A DNA stretch of 64,000 nucleotides from positions 4,533 to 68,532 of the forward strand of contig NZ_VWVM01000012.1 in NCBI RefSeq assembly GCF_008632075.1, read 5' to 3'. The translations under genes and the position numbers were made by a program. Positions 7,560 to 17,541 of the stretch are shown piece by piece. The notes under the pieces are model-generated. The model searched no databases. It saw only the letters and a list, made by a program, of their open reading frames with translations, and had not been told where the DNA came from. Positions within the stretch are counted from its first letter, which is position 1; each line of letters begins with the position of its first letter. The DNA comes from Candidatus Pantoea gossypiicola. Lineage in GTDB: Bacteria; Pseudomonadota; Gammaproteobacteria; Enterobacterales; Enterobacteriaceae.

Positions 7560-8171
7560 TTACGCCGCAGGCGGCGTCGTCCGCGCAAAGCTCTCACGCT
7601 CAAACAGCGTTTCCGCCAGCTTCACCAGCGCCGGACGCTCAACGCACCAGTTTGGCACCACGCGGCGGAAATTGAGGTAGCCAATCATGCAGCCAGTAGC
7701 GATATCCGCCAGATTAAGCTGGCCGTTGTTAAGCCATTTGCCCTCCGCGGCCTTTGCTTCCAGCATATCGAGACTGCGCTGAATCTTTTCACGATTGCGC
7801 AATAGCACCTCTTCCGACTGCAAATCCCCCGGACGCATTTGCTCGCGCACGATCACCAGCGCGGCATCACTGACCCCATCCGCCAGCTTCTCCAGCTGGC
7901 GAATGTTAAGTGCCTCAAGCGGATCGGCAGGGAGTAAAGCCGGCTCCGCGCCGCGTAGTTCCAGAAACTCGGCGATGATGCTGGAGTCGAACCAGATTTG
8001 CTTATCGTCAGCAACCAGCGCCGGGACTTTGCCCAGCGGATTGTAGTGCGGCACGTGGCTGTCATCGCTGTAAGGCGATGCGTTAACGAATTCAAACGTA
8101 ATGCCTTTTTCCAGCATGATAATCGAAATCTTACGCACAAACGGGCTGGTATAGCTGCCAATCAGTTTCAT
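7560..8171 (-). CDS. yibF: Glutathione S-transferase-like protein YibF
   Basis: 203 residues, close to E. coli YibF over its whole length. The N-terminal thioredoxin-fold domain begins [14 protein letters not shown] and has the NPLGKVPAL segment with the conserved cis-Pro and a DSSII glutathione-binding turn. The C-terminal half is the all-helical GST domain ending in SFARTTPP. A substrate is not known for YibF. The start is supported by GGAGAACCC just upstream. It lies 21 bases downstream of fdhE on the same strand. In E. coli yibF sits next to selA-selB instead, which matters because FdoG here lacks selenocysteine. Confidence 0.93.
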   Translation of the reverse strand: MKLIGSYTSPFVRKISIIMLEKGITFEFVNASPYSDDSHVPHYNPLGKVPALVADDKQIWFDSSIIAEFLELRGAEPALLPADPLEALNIRQLEKLADGVSDAALVIVREQMRPGDLQSEEVLLRNREKIQRSLDMLEAKAAEGKWLNNGQLNLADIATGCMIGYLNFRRVVPNWCVERPALVKLAETLFERESFARTTPPAA

Positions 8172-8192
8172 CGGGTTCTCCGGATTCAGTGA

Positions 8193-9116
8193 CTATTCGC
8201 CAGGAAACATAAAGGGATTGAGACTGCTGCGAGCGAAGCCTTCCTGCTCCATCCGTGCATCCAGTATCAGCGACGCCAGGTCATCGGCCACCGGTTCGAT
8301 CGCCGGATCTCTCTCCTGATAAAGCATCTTCAGGTAGGTGCCGCAGTCGCCACAACTCTCCGCCTTCACCGCCGCATGCTCGCTGTCGAGCGACCAGTAG
8401 TGCAGATCACGGGACTGCTCGCACTGGGTACATTTGCTGCGCACCACGTGCCATTCACTTTCGCATAGATTGCAGTGCAGATAGCGCGCACCTTCATGGC
8501 TGCCCATATGTACCACGCTGGCGACCGGCATACTGGCGCAGACCGGACAGAACTGGCGCTGATCGCCCATCTCAGCGCGTGCTTTGCCTGGGATCAGGGC
8601 CGCCATCTGCGCCCAGTAGAGCGAAAGCGCCGCCCAGATAAAGGGCGCTTTATCGCTGCTGACCAGCGCATAGTCGCCGGTAAACAGCGCGCTGGCCAGT
8701 GTCTCCAGCTCGTTGGCGGACGCCTTTTCCAGATTCTCCAGCACCGCCAGCGCCTGCCCGCTCATCTCCGGCTTCAGTTCGGCAATCAGCGAGTGCAGCA
8801 GCCGTTGCCAGTGCGCATCGCGCGGCAGGGTGTGAATGTTCAGTGGCGGCTTGCCCTCGCTGGCACTCTGCGTCAGTCGGGCATGCAGGTCGATGTGCAG
8901 CGGATGGTCATACAGCACAATCTCCTGCGCTTCAGCGATCATCGCCGCAAAGCGCAGATAATCGCCAAGTGGATTTTTCGCCGCCAGGTCGCGCAGTCGC
9001 GCGGCACGACGGCTGTATAAATTTTTCAGCCGTGGAAAAAGTAACGGCGGAATCATCTCCGCCGTTGTCTTTTCGCTTTTCTCCAGCTGGTCCTGCGGGA
9101 TTATGCGAATACTCAT
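8193..9116 (-). CDS. fdhE: Formate dehydrogenase accessory protein FdhE
   Basis: 307 residues, full length for the family. FdhE is a cytoplasmic iron-binding, rubredoxin-like protein required for activity of respiratory formate dehydrogenases, and it interacts with the catalytic subunit. The C-terminal half has the expected four Cys pairs (CPVC, CNLC, CTQC, CGDC). Its start codon overlaps the fdoI stop by one base (TGATG), so it is the last coupled gene of the fdoGHI-fdhE operon, as in E. coli. Confidence 0.95.
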   Translation of the reverse strand: MSIRIIPQDQLEKSEKTTAEMIPPLLFPRLKNLYSRRAARLRDLAAKNPLGDYLRFAAMIAEAQEIVLYDHPLHIDLHARLTQSASEGKPPLNIHTLPRDAHWQRLLHSLIAELKPEMSGQALAVLENLEKASANELETLASALFTGDYALVSSDKAPFIWAALSLYWAQMAALIPGKARAEMGDQRQFCPVCASMPVASVVHMGSHEGARYLHCNLCESEWHVVRSKCTQCEQSRDLHYWSLDSEHAAVKAESCGDCGTYLKMLYQERDPAIEPVADDLASLILDARMEQEGFARSSLNPFMFPGE

Positions 9117-9757
9117 CAGGGGCGTTTTTCCTGTTTTATTGACGGATTACGCTGCTCACGATACCAGCGAGGGTGATGCTGTCTGGCCCATTCCGAGCTG
9201 ACCCAGCCTTCCACCATCGCGGTCAGTGTGCCTTTGACCCACAATGCAGCATAAATATGCACCATAATGACGATGATCAGCGCAACCGCTGACACCGAAT
9301 GCACAACCAGCGCCAGACGAATCAGCGGAATGGCAAAGGCATCAGCAAAGTAGGGTCGCCAGATCACAATGCCGCTGGCAAGCAGCAATACTAAGCTGAT
9401 GATAGCAGCCCAGAACACACACTTCTGACCAAAGTTATATTTACCGGTATCGCCGACCTCTTCGTTCAGCGCAATCCGGTGAATATTTCTGGCCCAGTAA
9501 AGGTCATCGCGATTGATCAGGTTGTGTTTCCAGTAACGTAAAAACATCAGCATAAAAGCGGCAAACATCACCACGCCAACAAAAGGATGCAGAATACGCG
9601 CCAGTTGTGGCGTGCCAAAGATCTGCATCAGCCAGTTAAACGACGGAAAGAAAAACCCTAATCCGCTTAACGCAGCCATGACAAAGCAAATCGCGACGAT
9701 CCAGTGATTGATACGTTCAGGTGCGCGATAGCGCACCAGATGATCGGGCTTTTTCAT
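9116..9757 (-). CDS. fdoI: Formate dehydrogenase-O gamma subunit (cytochrome b556)
   Basis: 213 residues. Membrane anchor of formate dehydrogenase-O. It receives electrons from the beta subunit through two haem b groups and passes them to quinone. Four hydrophobic helices are visible (about residues 15-38, 55-75, 110-130 and 147-170). His residues suited to haem ligation occur in the first helix region (ERINHWIVA) and in [10 protein letters not shown]. The start overlaps the fdoH stop by one base (TAATG). Confidence 0.95.
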   Translation of the reverse strand: MKKPDHLVRYRAPERINHWIVAICFVMAALSGLGFFFPSFNWLMQIFGTPQLARILHPFVGVVMFAAFMLMFLRYWKHNLINRDDLYWARNIHRIALNEEVGDTGKYNFGQKCVFWAAIISLVLLLASGIVIWRPYFADAFAIPLIRLALVVHSVSAVALIIVIMVHIYAALWVKGTLTAMVEGWVSSEWARQHHPRWYREQRNPSIKQEKRP

Positions 9758-10656
9758 TATTGATGTTCCTCAGGCTGATCGTCGTTGTCGTCATGCTCTT
9801 CAGTGACGCGATTCGGGCCAACGCCGACATAGTGGAAAATGGAGGCGGCAAACGTGGCGGCAAAACCGACCGCCGCCAGCGGTTTCCAGATCCCCTTCCA
9901 GAAGGTCACGGTCGGGCTGATGCCCGGATTAGCAGGCAGACCGTGATAGAGCTGGGGCTTATCAGCATGATGCAGCACATACATCACGTGAGTGCCGCCC
10001 ACGCCTTCCGGATTGTAGAGACCCGCCTGCGCAAACCCGCGTGACTTCAGCTCCGCCACGCGTTCCTCCGCCAGCGTCAGCATGTCGCTTTTACTGCCGA
10101 AATGAATGGCACCGGTCGGACAGGTCTTCACACAGGCAGGTTCCTGGCCGACACTGACGCGATCCACACACAGCGTGCATTTGTAGGCGCGGTTATCCTC
10201 TTTGTTTAGCCGTGGCACGTTAAACGGGCAACCGGCGATACAGTAACCACAGCCGATGCACTGCTCAGACTGAAAATCGACGATGCCGTTGGCATACTGA
10301 ATGATGGCGCCTGCCGACGGACAGGCTTTCAGGCAGCCGGGATCGGCGCAGTGCATGCACCCATCTTTGCGAATCAGCCAGGCCAGCTTGCCGTTCTCTT
10401 CGACTTCGGAAAAGCGCATCACCGTCCAGGATTTGGCGGTCAGGTCGGTGGGATTGTCATAAACCCCGATGTTGTGGCCAACTTCATCGCGGATGTCGTT
10501 CCATTCGGAACAGGCGACCTGACAGCCTTTGCAGCCGATACAGGTGGTGACGTCGATAAGTTTCGCCACTTCGATCTTGTGATCGCGCGCCTGCGGCGGC
10601 GGGGTAAAACCATTGGTCGCAGAGCGACGGATAATATCTTGTGATTGATAAGCCAT
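9757..10656 (-). CDS. fdoH: Formate dehydrogenase-O iron-sulfur (beta) subunit
   Basis: 299 residues from the ATG at 10656, which matches the [11 protein letters not shown] start of the E. coli protein; an ATG two codons earlier (10662) is also possible. It carries four ferredoxin-type Cys clusters ([35 protein letters not shown] with CVKTC) for four [4Fe-4S] centres that wire the catalytic subunit to the haem subunit. A C-terminal transmembrane helix ([17 protein letters not shown]) anchors it facing the periplasm. It is six or more bases downstream of fdoG. Confidence 0.96.
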   Translation of the reverse strand: MAYQSQDIIRRSATNGFTPPPQARDHKIEVAKLIDVTTCIGCKGCQVACSEWNDIRDEVGHNIGVYDNPTDLTAKSWTVMRFSEVEENGKLAWLIRKDGCMHCADPGCLKACPSAGAIIQYANGIVDFQSEQCIGCGYCIAGCPFNVPRLNKEDNRAYKCTLCVDRVSVGQEPACVKTCPTGAIHFGSKSDMLTLAEERVAELKSRGFAQAGLYNPEGVGGTHVMYVLHHADKPQLYHGLPANPGISPTVTFWKGIWKPLAAVGFAATFAASIFHYVGVGPNRVTEEHDDNDDQPEEHQ

Positions 10657-10668
10657 AGTCATCTGCCG

Positions 10669-13600
10669 TTACGCTTTTTCTACTTTCACTAAAAATCCCT
10701 TGTACTCCGGGGTCTGTGAGTTGGCATCGCCAACCGAAGGCGTCAGCGTATTGGCGAGGAAGCCTTTACGCGTGGTGCCTTCAAAGCCCCAGTGGCAGGG
10801 AATGCCCACGGTATCAACCGGCTTGCCGTCAATCATCAGACGCTGCAGACGACGCGTCACCACCGCTTTAGCTTTGATATAGCCGCGACGTGATGTGACC
10901 TTAACGGTGTCTCCGGCCTGAATGCCTTTCTCCTCAGCCAGCTCGGTGCCGATCTCGACAAACTGCTCCGGCTGCGCAATCGCATTCAGCAGGGCATGTT
11001 TGGTCCAGTGGCGGAACAGCTCGGTGATGGAGTAGGTGGTGGCGACGCAGGGATAGTCGGCGACCTCACCCAGATGCGCGGCGTCGCTGCTGAACAGACG
11101 GACCACCGGACTGTGACGCTGCTGCGGATGCAGGGGGTTGTCGGCGAGCGGGCTTTCCATCGGTTCGTAGTGCTCCGGGAACGGGCCGTCGGCCATTTTA
11201 TCGAGTGCAAACAGGTGGCCGAGACCATCGGGCTGCATGATAAACGGCCCGGCCTGCTTCTGCGGCGACAGCGTTACCGGATAATCCGGTACGTCGATGC
11301 CGTGCCAGCGTGCGCCATCCCACTCAATCAGGCGGCGCTGCGGATCCCAGGCTTTCCCCTGCGCATCAGCGGAGGCGCGGTTATAGAGAATGCGGCGGTT
11401 AGCGGGCCAGGCCCAGGCCCAGCCTGAGACCGCTCCCAGTCCCGACGGATCGGCGTTGTCGCGTCGGGCCATCTGGTTGCCTTCTGACGTCCAGCTGCCG
11501 CTGTAGATCCAGCAGGAACTGGCGGTGGTGCCGTCGTTACGCAGCTCAGAGAAGCTGTTTAGCTGCTGACCTTTTTTCAGCAGCAGTTTGCCACTGGCGT
11601 CGTAAATATCGGCCAGCGCCTGACCGTTGTTCTCCTGCGCCACCTCTTCCGGCTCAGGGTTAAACGGATCGCGGTAATCCCAGCGCATCGCCATCAGCGG
11701 CTCAGGGGCTGCACCGCCTTCCTGACGATAGAGCGCGCGCAGACGCATAAACAGGTTGCCGAGGATTTTGCCGTCGTGCAGCGCTTCCGCTGGCGGCTCG
11801 GCGGCTGCCCAGTGCCACTGCAGCCAGCGCGACGAGTTCGCCACCGAACCTGACTCTTCCGCGAAGCAGGAGGAGGGCAGACGAAACACTTCGGTCTGGA
11901 TGGTCGATGGATCGACGTCGTTGAACGCATCGTGATGCTGCCAGAAGCTGGCGGTTTCCGTGCGAAGCGGGTCGATCACCACCATATATTTGAGGCGGGA
12001 AAGGGCCCGGACCGCTTTGTTTTTGTCCGGGAAGGCAGCCAGCAGGTTGAAGCCCTGGATCAGACAGCCGTTCAGCGCACCCTGCTCCATCATCTCTGCC
12101 TGCGCCATGCAGTCATAGGCCTTGTCCCACTTCGGCAGCCAGTCGTAGCCCCACTGGTTCTCCGCCGTGGCGTTATCACCGTAGAAACTCTTCATCAGGC
12201 TGACGAAAAACTTGTCGGTGTTCTGCCAGTAGTTGACCTGGTCCGGCAGTGTCGCCACCGGGGTGGCCTGTTGCAGGTAAGTTGCCAGCGTCGTCATCTT
12301 CTCAGACGGCAGCGGCAGATAGCCCGGCAGGCTCTGCGCCAGCAGGCCGAGGTCGGTATAACCCTGCACGTTGGAGTGACCGCGCAGCGCGTTAATACCG
12401 CCACCCGGCATACCGATGTTGCCCAGCAGCAGCTGGATCATCGCCGCCGTGCGGATAATCTGCGAACCGTTGGTGTGGTGGGTCCAGCCGAGCGCATAGA
12501 GGATGGTTGCGGTGCGATTGGGCACGCAGGTTGAGGCGAGCTGCTTGCACACCGTAATAAAGGCGTCCTGCGAAGTGCCGCACATCCGCGTCACCATTTC
12601 CGGGGTGTAACGGCTGGCGTGGGTTTTCAGCAGGTTCAGTACACAGCGTGGATGGCTGAAGCTCTCATCGCGTCGGGCGTGGCCGTTTTCATCCAGCTCA
12701 TAGTGCCAGCTCTGGCGATCGTACTGACGGGTTTCCGCATCGTAGCCGCTGAATAACCCGTCGCTGAAGCTGAAGCCTTCGCTGACTATCAGGGCCGCGT
12801 TGGTGAAGGCGCGAACATACTCCTGCTGAATCTGATTGTGTTGCAGCAGATAGTTGATCACCCCCATCAGGAACACCACATCACTGCCCGCTCGCAGTGG
12901 CGCGTAGAGATCGGCGACTGCCGCAGAGCGGTTAAAGCGCGGATCGACCACGATGACCTGCGCATTGTTACGGGTTTTGGCTTCAATCACCCATTTAAAG
13001 CCAACCGGATGCGCCTCGGCGGGGTTGCCGCCCATGATCATCACCACGTTGGCGTTTTTGATGTCATTCCAGTTGTTGGTCATCGCACCGCGACCAAAGC
13101 TCGGGGCCAGCGCCGCCACGGTCGGGCCGTGACACAGGCGCGCCTGGTTTTCCAGCGCCAGAATACCCAGCGCGCGGGCAAATTTCTGATCGAGCAGGCC
13201 GGTTTCATTACTGGCGGCGGAGGAGCAGAGCATCGACGTGGTCGGCCAGCGGTTTACCGTCACGCCAGCGGCGTTGGTCGTCTGGAAATGAGCATCGCGA
13301 TCCTGCTTCATCAGGCGGGCAATGCGGTCAAATGCCTCATCCCAGCTGATGCGCTGCCATTTATCGGAACCCGGTGCACGGTATTCCGGGTATTGCAGGC
13401 GCTGTTCGCTGTGAATAAAGTCGAGCACGCCTGCGCCTTTCGGGCAGAGCGATCCGCGACTGACCGGATGGTCAGGATCGCCTTCGATATGGTAAATCGA
13501 GGCACGGGCATTTTTTGCGCCATCGCCCAGGCTGTAGATCAGCATCCCGCAACCGACTGAACAGTAGGTGCAGTTATTGCGTGTTTCTCTGGCACGAATG

Positions 13601-13719
13601 AGTTTGAATTCTCTGACGCTGGCTAACGCTGTGGTGGGGGCAAAACCAAGTAATGCCGCGCTGGTGCCCGCCAGCCCGCCAGCACAGATTTTGAAAAAAC
13701 TCCGTCTGTTAATCTGCAT
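10669..13719 (-). CDS. fdoG: Formate dehydrogenase-O catalytic subunit, cysteine variant
   Basis: 1016 residues from the ATG at 13719, the same length as E. coli FdoG. A longer in-frame extension to 13812 is not supported, because the Tat signal (NRRSFFK, residues 4-10) sits right after this start, behind an AAGAAG ribosome site. It is the periplasmic molybdenum bis-MGD subunit that oxidises formate to CO2. The [4Fe-4S] motif CTYCSVGCGM and the CPKG segment follow the signal. Codon 196 (plus-strand 13132-13134) reads TGT, Cys, inside NQARLCHGPT, exactly where E. coli has the UGA-encoded selenocysteine. The His after it is kept. So the enzyme should be made without the Sec machinery. It is divergent from fdhD. 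Confidence 0.96.
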   Translation of the reverse strand: MQINRRSFFKICAGGLAGTSAALLGFAPTTALASVREFKLIRARETRNNCTYCSVGCGMLIYSLGDGAKNARASIYHIEGDPDHPVSRGSLCPKGAGVLDFIHSEQRLQYPEYRAPGSDKWQRISWDEAFDRIARLMKQDRDAHFQTTNAAGVTVNRWPTTSMLCSSAASNETGLLDQKFARALGILALENQARLCHGPTVAALAPSFGRGAMTNNWNDIKNANVVMIMGGNPAEAHPVGFKWVIEAKTRNNAQVIVVDPRFNRSAAVADLYAPLRAGSDVVFLMGVINYLLQHNQIQQEYVRAFTNAALIVSEGFSFSDGLFSGYDAETRQYDRQSWHYELDENGHARRDESFSHPRCVLNLLKTHASRYTPEMVTRMCGTSQDAFITVCKQLASTCVPNRTATILYALGWTHHTNGSQIIRTAAMIQLLLGNIGMPGGGINALRGHSNVQGYTDLGLLAQSLPGYLPLPSEKMTTLATYLQQATPVATLPDQVNYWQNTDKFFVSLMKSFYGDNATAENQWGYDWLPKWDKAYDCMAQAEMMEQGALNGCLIQGFNLLAAFPDKNKAVRALSRLKYMVVIDPLRTETASFWQHHDAFNDVDPSTIQTEVFRLPSSCFAEESGSVANSSRWLQWHWAAAEPPAEALHDGKILGNLFMRLRALYRQEGGAAPEPLMAMRWDYRDPFNPEPEEVAQENNGQALADIYDASGKLLLKKGQQLNSFSELRNDGTTASSCWIYSGSWTSEGNQMARRDNADPSGLGAVSGWAWAWPANRRILYNRASADAQGKAWDPQRRLIEWDGARWHGIDVPDYPVTLSPQKQAGPFIMQPDGLGHLFALDKMADGPFPEHYEPMESPLADNPLHPQQRHSPVVRLFSSDAAHLGEVADYPCVATTYSITELFRHWTKHALLNAIAQPEQFVEIGTELAEEKGIQAGDTVKVTSRRGYIKAKAVVTRRLQRLMIDGKPVDTVGIPCHWGFEGTTRKGFLANTLTPSVGDANSQTPEYKGFLVKVEKA

Positions 13720-14114
13720 CTTATCGTTCTTCTTTATTGGCTTCATTGCGAAGCCTTGCAAAATAGCAGTCCTGATTGCCTGTAAGTTGACCAGGGTCAA
13801 CAGGTTAGTCATTAGTAATTCTTTTTCTCAATTTTGTTAAAAATCCTCGGTGGTGGATTTGCGCTGCAAGCAGATTTTCAGACAGCGCAGATAATTACTG
13901 TTGTTTTATGCTTACCGATGTTAATGCGTGAAAGAGAACCATTCGCATTGTGCCCGCCAGCAGGCGTGGCTACGCCTTTTGGGGGAGAAAACCGCATGAA
14001 TTGCCCCGCTGTTTATTTGCGCTGAATGGGGCTAAAAGGCAGAATCAAAGCACGCCAGTGCCCGGCCTCACCGGGCACTGAATGACATAATTTATTAACA
14101 ACAGGTCATACTTT
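13720..14114. other. fdoG-fdhD divergent intergenic region with a leader hairpin
   Basis: 395 bases with no convincing gene. A perfect 9-bp stem with a five-base loop (AGTGCCCGG at 14057-14065, CCGGGCACT at 14071-14079) lies 35 bases before the fdhD start. It has no T-tract, so it is not an ordinary terminator. It would form in the fdhD leader RNA. Promoters were not resolved. Confidence 0.6.
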
Positions 14115-14939
14115 TTGAAAGCTATCCAGCCTGACTCAGGCGAAGATTTAACAATTCAGGCCGGCGTCAGCAGGGCGCAGGTGTGGCAGCGTAAAGATTT
14201 GACCGATGCGCAGGATGACTGGCTGGCGGATGAAGTGCCGGTGGCGCTGGTCTATAACGGCATCTCACACGTGGTGATGATGACTACGCCCAAAGATCTG
14301 GAGGCGTTTGCGCTGGGCTTCTCGCTGTCAGAGGGCATTATCGATGCGCCGGGCGACATTTTCGGCATGGACATCGTGCCGGGCTGTGACGGCATTGAGG
14401 TTCAGATTGAGCTTTCCAGCCGCCGTTTTATGGCGCTGAAAGCGCAGCGTCGCGCGCTGGCAGGCCGGACCGGCTGCGGCGTGTGTGGCGTTGAACAGCT
14501 GGATCAGATTGGCAAGCCGCTCCCTCCGCTGCCGTTTACCCAGACCTTTGCGCTGGAGCAACTGGATCGGGCGCTGGGTCAGCTGAAAGATTATCAGCCT
14601 GTCGGACAGAAAACCGGCTGCACCCATGCGGCCGCGTGGACCCAGCCCGACGGTCAGCTGGCCGGGGGTTGTGAAGATGTGGGTCGCCATGTGGCACTGG
14701 ATAAGCTGCTGGGGTATCGCAGCCAGTCAGAGTGGGGACCGGGCGCGGTGCTGGTCTCCAGCCGCGCCAGCTATGAAATGGTGCAGAAGTCCGCCATGTG
14801 CGGCGTCGAGATCCTGTTCGCGGTTTCAGCCGCGACCCGCCTGGCGGTTGAGGTGGCTGAGCGCTGCAATCTGACGCTGGTCGGCTTCAGTAAACCCGGC
14901 CGCGCCACGGTCTACAGCCATCCTCAGCGACTGCGTTAA
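14115..14939 (+). CDS. fdhD: Formate dehydrogenase accessory sulfurtransferase FdhD
   Basis: 274 residues, collinear with E. coli FdhD. FdhD passes sulfur from IscS to the molybdenum cofactor of formate dehydrogenases, a step essential for their activity. The catalytic CxxC (Cys121 and Cys124, in RTGCGVCG) is intact, as are the GISHVVMM and [12 protein letters not shown] blocks. The start is TTG at 14115 with no strong ribosome site, so expression may be low or controlled by the hairpin just upstream. The 3' end overlaps the convergent DeoR-type gene by three bases. Confidence 0.94.
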   Translation: MKAIQPDSGEDLTIQAGVSRAQVWQRKDLTDAQDDWLADEVPVALVYNGISHVVMMTTPKDLEAFALGFSLSEGIIDAPGDIFGMDIVPGCDGIEVQIELSSRRFMALKAQRRALAGRTGCGVCGVEQLDQIGKPLPPLPFTQTFALEQLDRALGQLKDYQPVGQKTGCTHAAAWTQPDGQLAGGCEDVGRHVALDKLLGYRSQSEWGPGAVLVSSRASYEMVQKSAMCGVEILFAVSAATRLAVEVAERCNLTLVGFSKPGRATVYSHPQRLR

Positions 14940-15712
14940 ACCACCATCACCTCTGGCAGCGTCTGCTGCAATGCTTCAAGGGCGGCACCGTTGTCGCCGC
15001 CGCTGTCGGTAATCAGCATGGTGATCGTCTGCGGCGGCGCGTAAACCGTGCGGCTGACTACGCCCAGTTTGGTGTGATCGGCCAGCAGATAGCAGGCTGC
15101 AGATTGCTGCACCATCGCTCTGGCAATAGCCGCTTCATGCGGGTGAAAACTGCTGGCACCGCGATTCGCCTCAATGCCGACCGGCGACAGCAGCGCGACG
15201 TCGGCGCGATAGCGGACGATTTCACCCACGGTGATTTCGCCACGCGTCTGGTGCGCACCCGCTGTCATCATCCCACCGAGCAAAATAATCTGATTATTCA
15301 GCGGCCGATCTTCTTCTCCGGCGCTCAGCGCCAGCGCGGCCTGCAGGCTGTTGGTGACTATCGTCAGGCCGGAAAGGGCGTGGAGCGCCTCTGCCAGCAG
15401 GGTGGTGGTGGTGCCCGCATCCAGAAACAGCGTCTGTCCCGGCTGCAGCAACTGCGCAGCGGCGCGGGCAATGGCGCGCTTCTCGCGGGTCTGCGTACTG
15501 CGGCGTTGCGTCAGCGGCGGTTCAGCCGCCGTTTCAATCGCTACCAGTCCACCGTGAACGCGGCGCGCCAGACCCTGCGCTTCCAGCTCAATGATATCGC
15601 GGCGCGCGGTTTCGCGAGACACCCCCAGCTCCCTGATAATGCGCTCGGTACTGACCTGATTAAGTCGGGTCAGTAAGGCGCGAATACGATGAAGGCGCGT
15701 TTCCTGCAGCAT
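14936..15712 (-). CDS. DeoR-family transcriptional regulator
   Basis: 258 residues from the ATG at 15712, preceded by AAGGA. A longer frame to 15817 adds only non-homologous residues. The N-terminal DeoR helix-turn-helix is clear ([12 protein letters not shown], then [24 protein letters not shown]). The C-terminal sugar-phosphate-isomerase-like sensor domain has [19 protein letters not shown] and LLADHTKLG. DeoR regulators usually respond to a phosphorylated sugar. The gene is divergent from a class III aminotransferase, with 206 bases between them, so it may regulate that gene. Confidence 0.9.
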   Translation of the reverse strand: MLQETRLHRIRALLTRLNQVSTERIIRELGVSRETARRDIIELEAQGLARRVHGGLVAIETAAEPPLTQRRSTQTREKRAIARAAAQLLQPGQTLFLDAGTTTTLLAEALHALSGLTIVTNSLQAALALSAGEEDRPLNNQIILLGGMMTAGAHQTRGEITVGEIVRYRADVALLSPVGIEANRGASSFHPHEAAIARAMVQQSAACYLLADHTKLGVVSRTVYAPPQTITMLITDSGGDNGAALEALQQTLPEVMVV

Positions 15713-15918
15713 AGAGGTTTCCTTATAAAGCGCGAAGAGCACGGATGATACGCCACTGACGCGAAAGATGCCGTCTGAATCAGAGGGAAGCTTAGCGCGG
15801 GGAACGGCCAGCGCCATGTGTATTTTGTTGTATTTGTGTATTTGGTTGCATTTTGGATTCAGGAAGGCATGATACAGGGGTCAACTCTTCCTCCTTCATC
15901 CTTGTCACGGGAGTCATT

Positions 15919-17259
15919 ATGGCCACGCGTTCCACCATTATGGATACCAACAGTTTCCGCGCCGAACATGCCGATGCGCTCGACAGCGAAACGCGCAAAC
16001 TCACCGATAAACGCAGCAAAGTGCTTGGCGAATCCTATCGCCTGTTCTATCGCAAACCGGTTCATCTGGTGCGGGGTGAAGGGCAATATCTGTGGGACGC
16101 GGCGGGCGATAAATATCTCGACGTCTACAACAATGTGGCGAGCATCGGCCATTGTCATCCGGCCGTGATTGAGGCGGTGACGCAGCAGATGAAAATGCTG
16201 AACACCCACACCCGTTACCTGCATGAGAATATCCTCGACTACAGCGAAGCGCTGCTGGCGACTACGCCTGCGGCGATCGATCGCGCGATGTACATGTGCA
16301 CCGGATCGGAAGCGAATGATCTTGCTATCCGTGTGGCGCGCGCTTTCAGCGGCGGTACCGGGATTATTGTCAGTAAAGAGGCTTATCACGGCACCAGTGA
16401 GCTGACCTCCGGCGCTTCTCCGGCGCTGGGCAGTGGACAGCCGCTGGCACCCACCACGCGGCTGGTAATGCCGCCGGATGCGTATCGTGTGGATGCGCCG
16501 GAGTTGGGCGACTGGTTCGCTGACCAGATTCAGCAGCAGATTGATGATATGGCGGCGAACGGCATTAAATTTGCCGGTTTCCTGGCGGACTCGATCTTCT
16601 CCTCAGACGGTGTGCTGCCCAATCCGCGTGGCTTCCTGAAAAAAGCGGTCGAGGTAGTGCATGCCAATGGCGGCATCTTTATTGCCGATGAAGTGCAGCC
16701 TGGCTTTGGCCGTACTGGCGACGCCTTCTGGGGTTTTGGCCGCCATGATGTGGTGCCTGATGTGATTACTACCGGCAAGCCGATGGGCAATGGCATTCCG
16801 GTGTCCGGGCTGCTGGCAAAAAGTGAGGTGCTGGCCGCCTTCAGCGACTCAATTCCCTACTTCAATACCTTTGGTGGCAATCCGGTGGCGATGGCGGCGG
16901 CGCAGGCGGTGCTGAACGTGATCACCGAAGAGGGATTACAGGAACACAGCCGCGTGGTCGGCGCGAAGCTGCTGGCGGAGTTGCGGACGCTGATGGATCG
17001 TTATGAGTGCGTGGGCGATGTGCGCGGTGCCGGGCTGTTTATCGGCTTCGAACTGGTCACCGATCGTCACAGCAAAACGCCGGACAAAACCCTGGCGCTG
17101 AACCTGATCGAGAAACTGCGTGAACATCGTGTGCTGACATCTGTCGCCGGCCCGTATGGGAATGTACTGAAACTGCGTCCGCCATTGGCTTTCCAGGAAA
17201 GCGACATCGACTGGCTGGTTGGCGCACTCGACAACTCCCTGCGCGAGCTGGGTCAGTAA
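15919..17259 (+). CDS. Class III PLP-dependent aminotransferase
   Basis: 446 residues from ATG 15919 behind GGGAG; an upstream in-frame start at 15853 is less likely. Fold-type I, class III enzyme of the group that includes AGXT2-like and omega-aminotransferases. Visible features are GSEAND (PLP phosphate binding, about 129-134), Asp257 in IADEVQPGFGRTG and the Schiff-base Lys287 in TTGKPMGNG. The substrate cannot be read from sequence: beta-alanine, GABA or other omega-amino acids, or amino-alcohol phosphates, are possible. No transporter or dehydrogenase accompanies it; only the divergent DeoR-type gene does. Confidence 0.88.
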   Translation: MATRSTIMDTNSFRAEHADALDSETRKLTDKRSKVLGESYRLFYRKPVHLVRGEGQYLWDAAGDKYLDVYNNVASIGHCHPAVIEAVTQQMKMLNTHTRYLHENILDYSEALLATTPAAIDRAMYMCTGSEANDLAIRVARAFSGGTGIIVSKEAYHGTSELTSGASPALGSGQPLAPTTRLVMPPDAYRVDAPELGDWFADQIQQQIDDMAANGIKFAGFLADSIFSSDGVLPNPRGFLKKAVEVVHANGGIFIADEVQPGFGRTGDAFWGFGRHDVVPDVITTGKPMGNGIPVSGLLAKSEVLAAFSDSIPYFNTFGGNPVAMAAAQAVLNVITEEGLQEHSRVVGAKLLAELRTLMDRYECVGDVRGAGLFIGFELVTDRHSKTPDKTLALNLIEKLREHRVLTSVAGPYGNVLKLRPPLAFQESDIDWLVGALDNSLRELGQ

Positions 17260-17445
17260 GGCACAGGGCAGGGCAGATGCGGCGTCCGGCCGGAACGCAT
17301 GCCCGCTGACGGCCAGGCCACAGCGCGCCGCACGTCCTGTCGGATGAGGCAGAAAAGGCAGGGTCAGCAGCAGCATGCTGTAAAAACAACGGGTTGCTTT
17401 TGCCGGGTTTCGCAAATCCTTATGGTTAATAGGGCATTGATTACC

Positions 17446-17474
17446 CTTTTACGCTACATGAATTTAACTATAAT
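17446..17474 (+). promoter_or_regulatory. Possible sodA promoter
   Basis: A consensus -10 TATAAT at 17469-17474 lies 67 bases before the sodA ATG. The best -35 at 17 bp spacing is weak (CTTTTA at 17446-17451), as expected for a promoter needing activation. SoxS, Fur or ArcA sites known in E. coli were not resolved here. Confidence 0.45.
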
Positions 17475-17541
17475 GATTCGACTGCTTACGCGGCACGCCC
17501 CGAATTCGTCGTGCTGCTCACACTAAATGGAGAGGAAGAAC

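Noticed and set aside
8475..9020. Long plus-strand frame opposite fdhE
   Set aside because: Antisense shadow of a conserved gene in GC-rich DNA, with no ribosome site or homology.
12838..13560. 240-codon plus-strand frame opposite fdoG
   Set aside because: Composition follows the fdoG codons on the other strand; a shadow.
13720..13812. 31-residue N-terminal extension of FdoG
   Set aside because: It would bury the Tat signal; the start at 13719 gives the family length and has a ribosome site.
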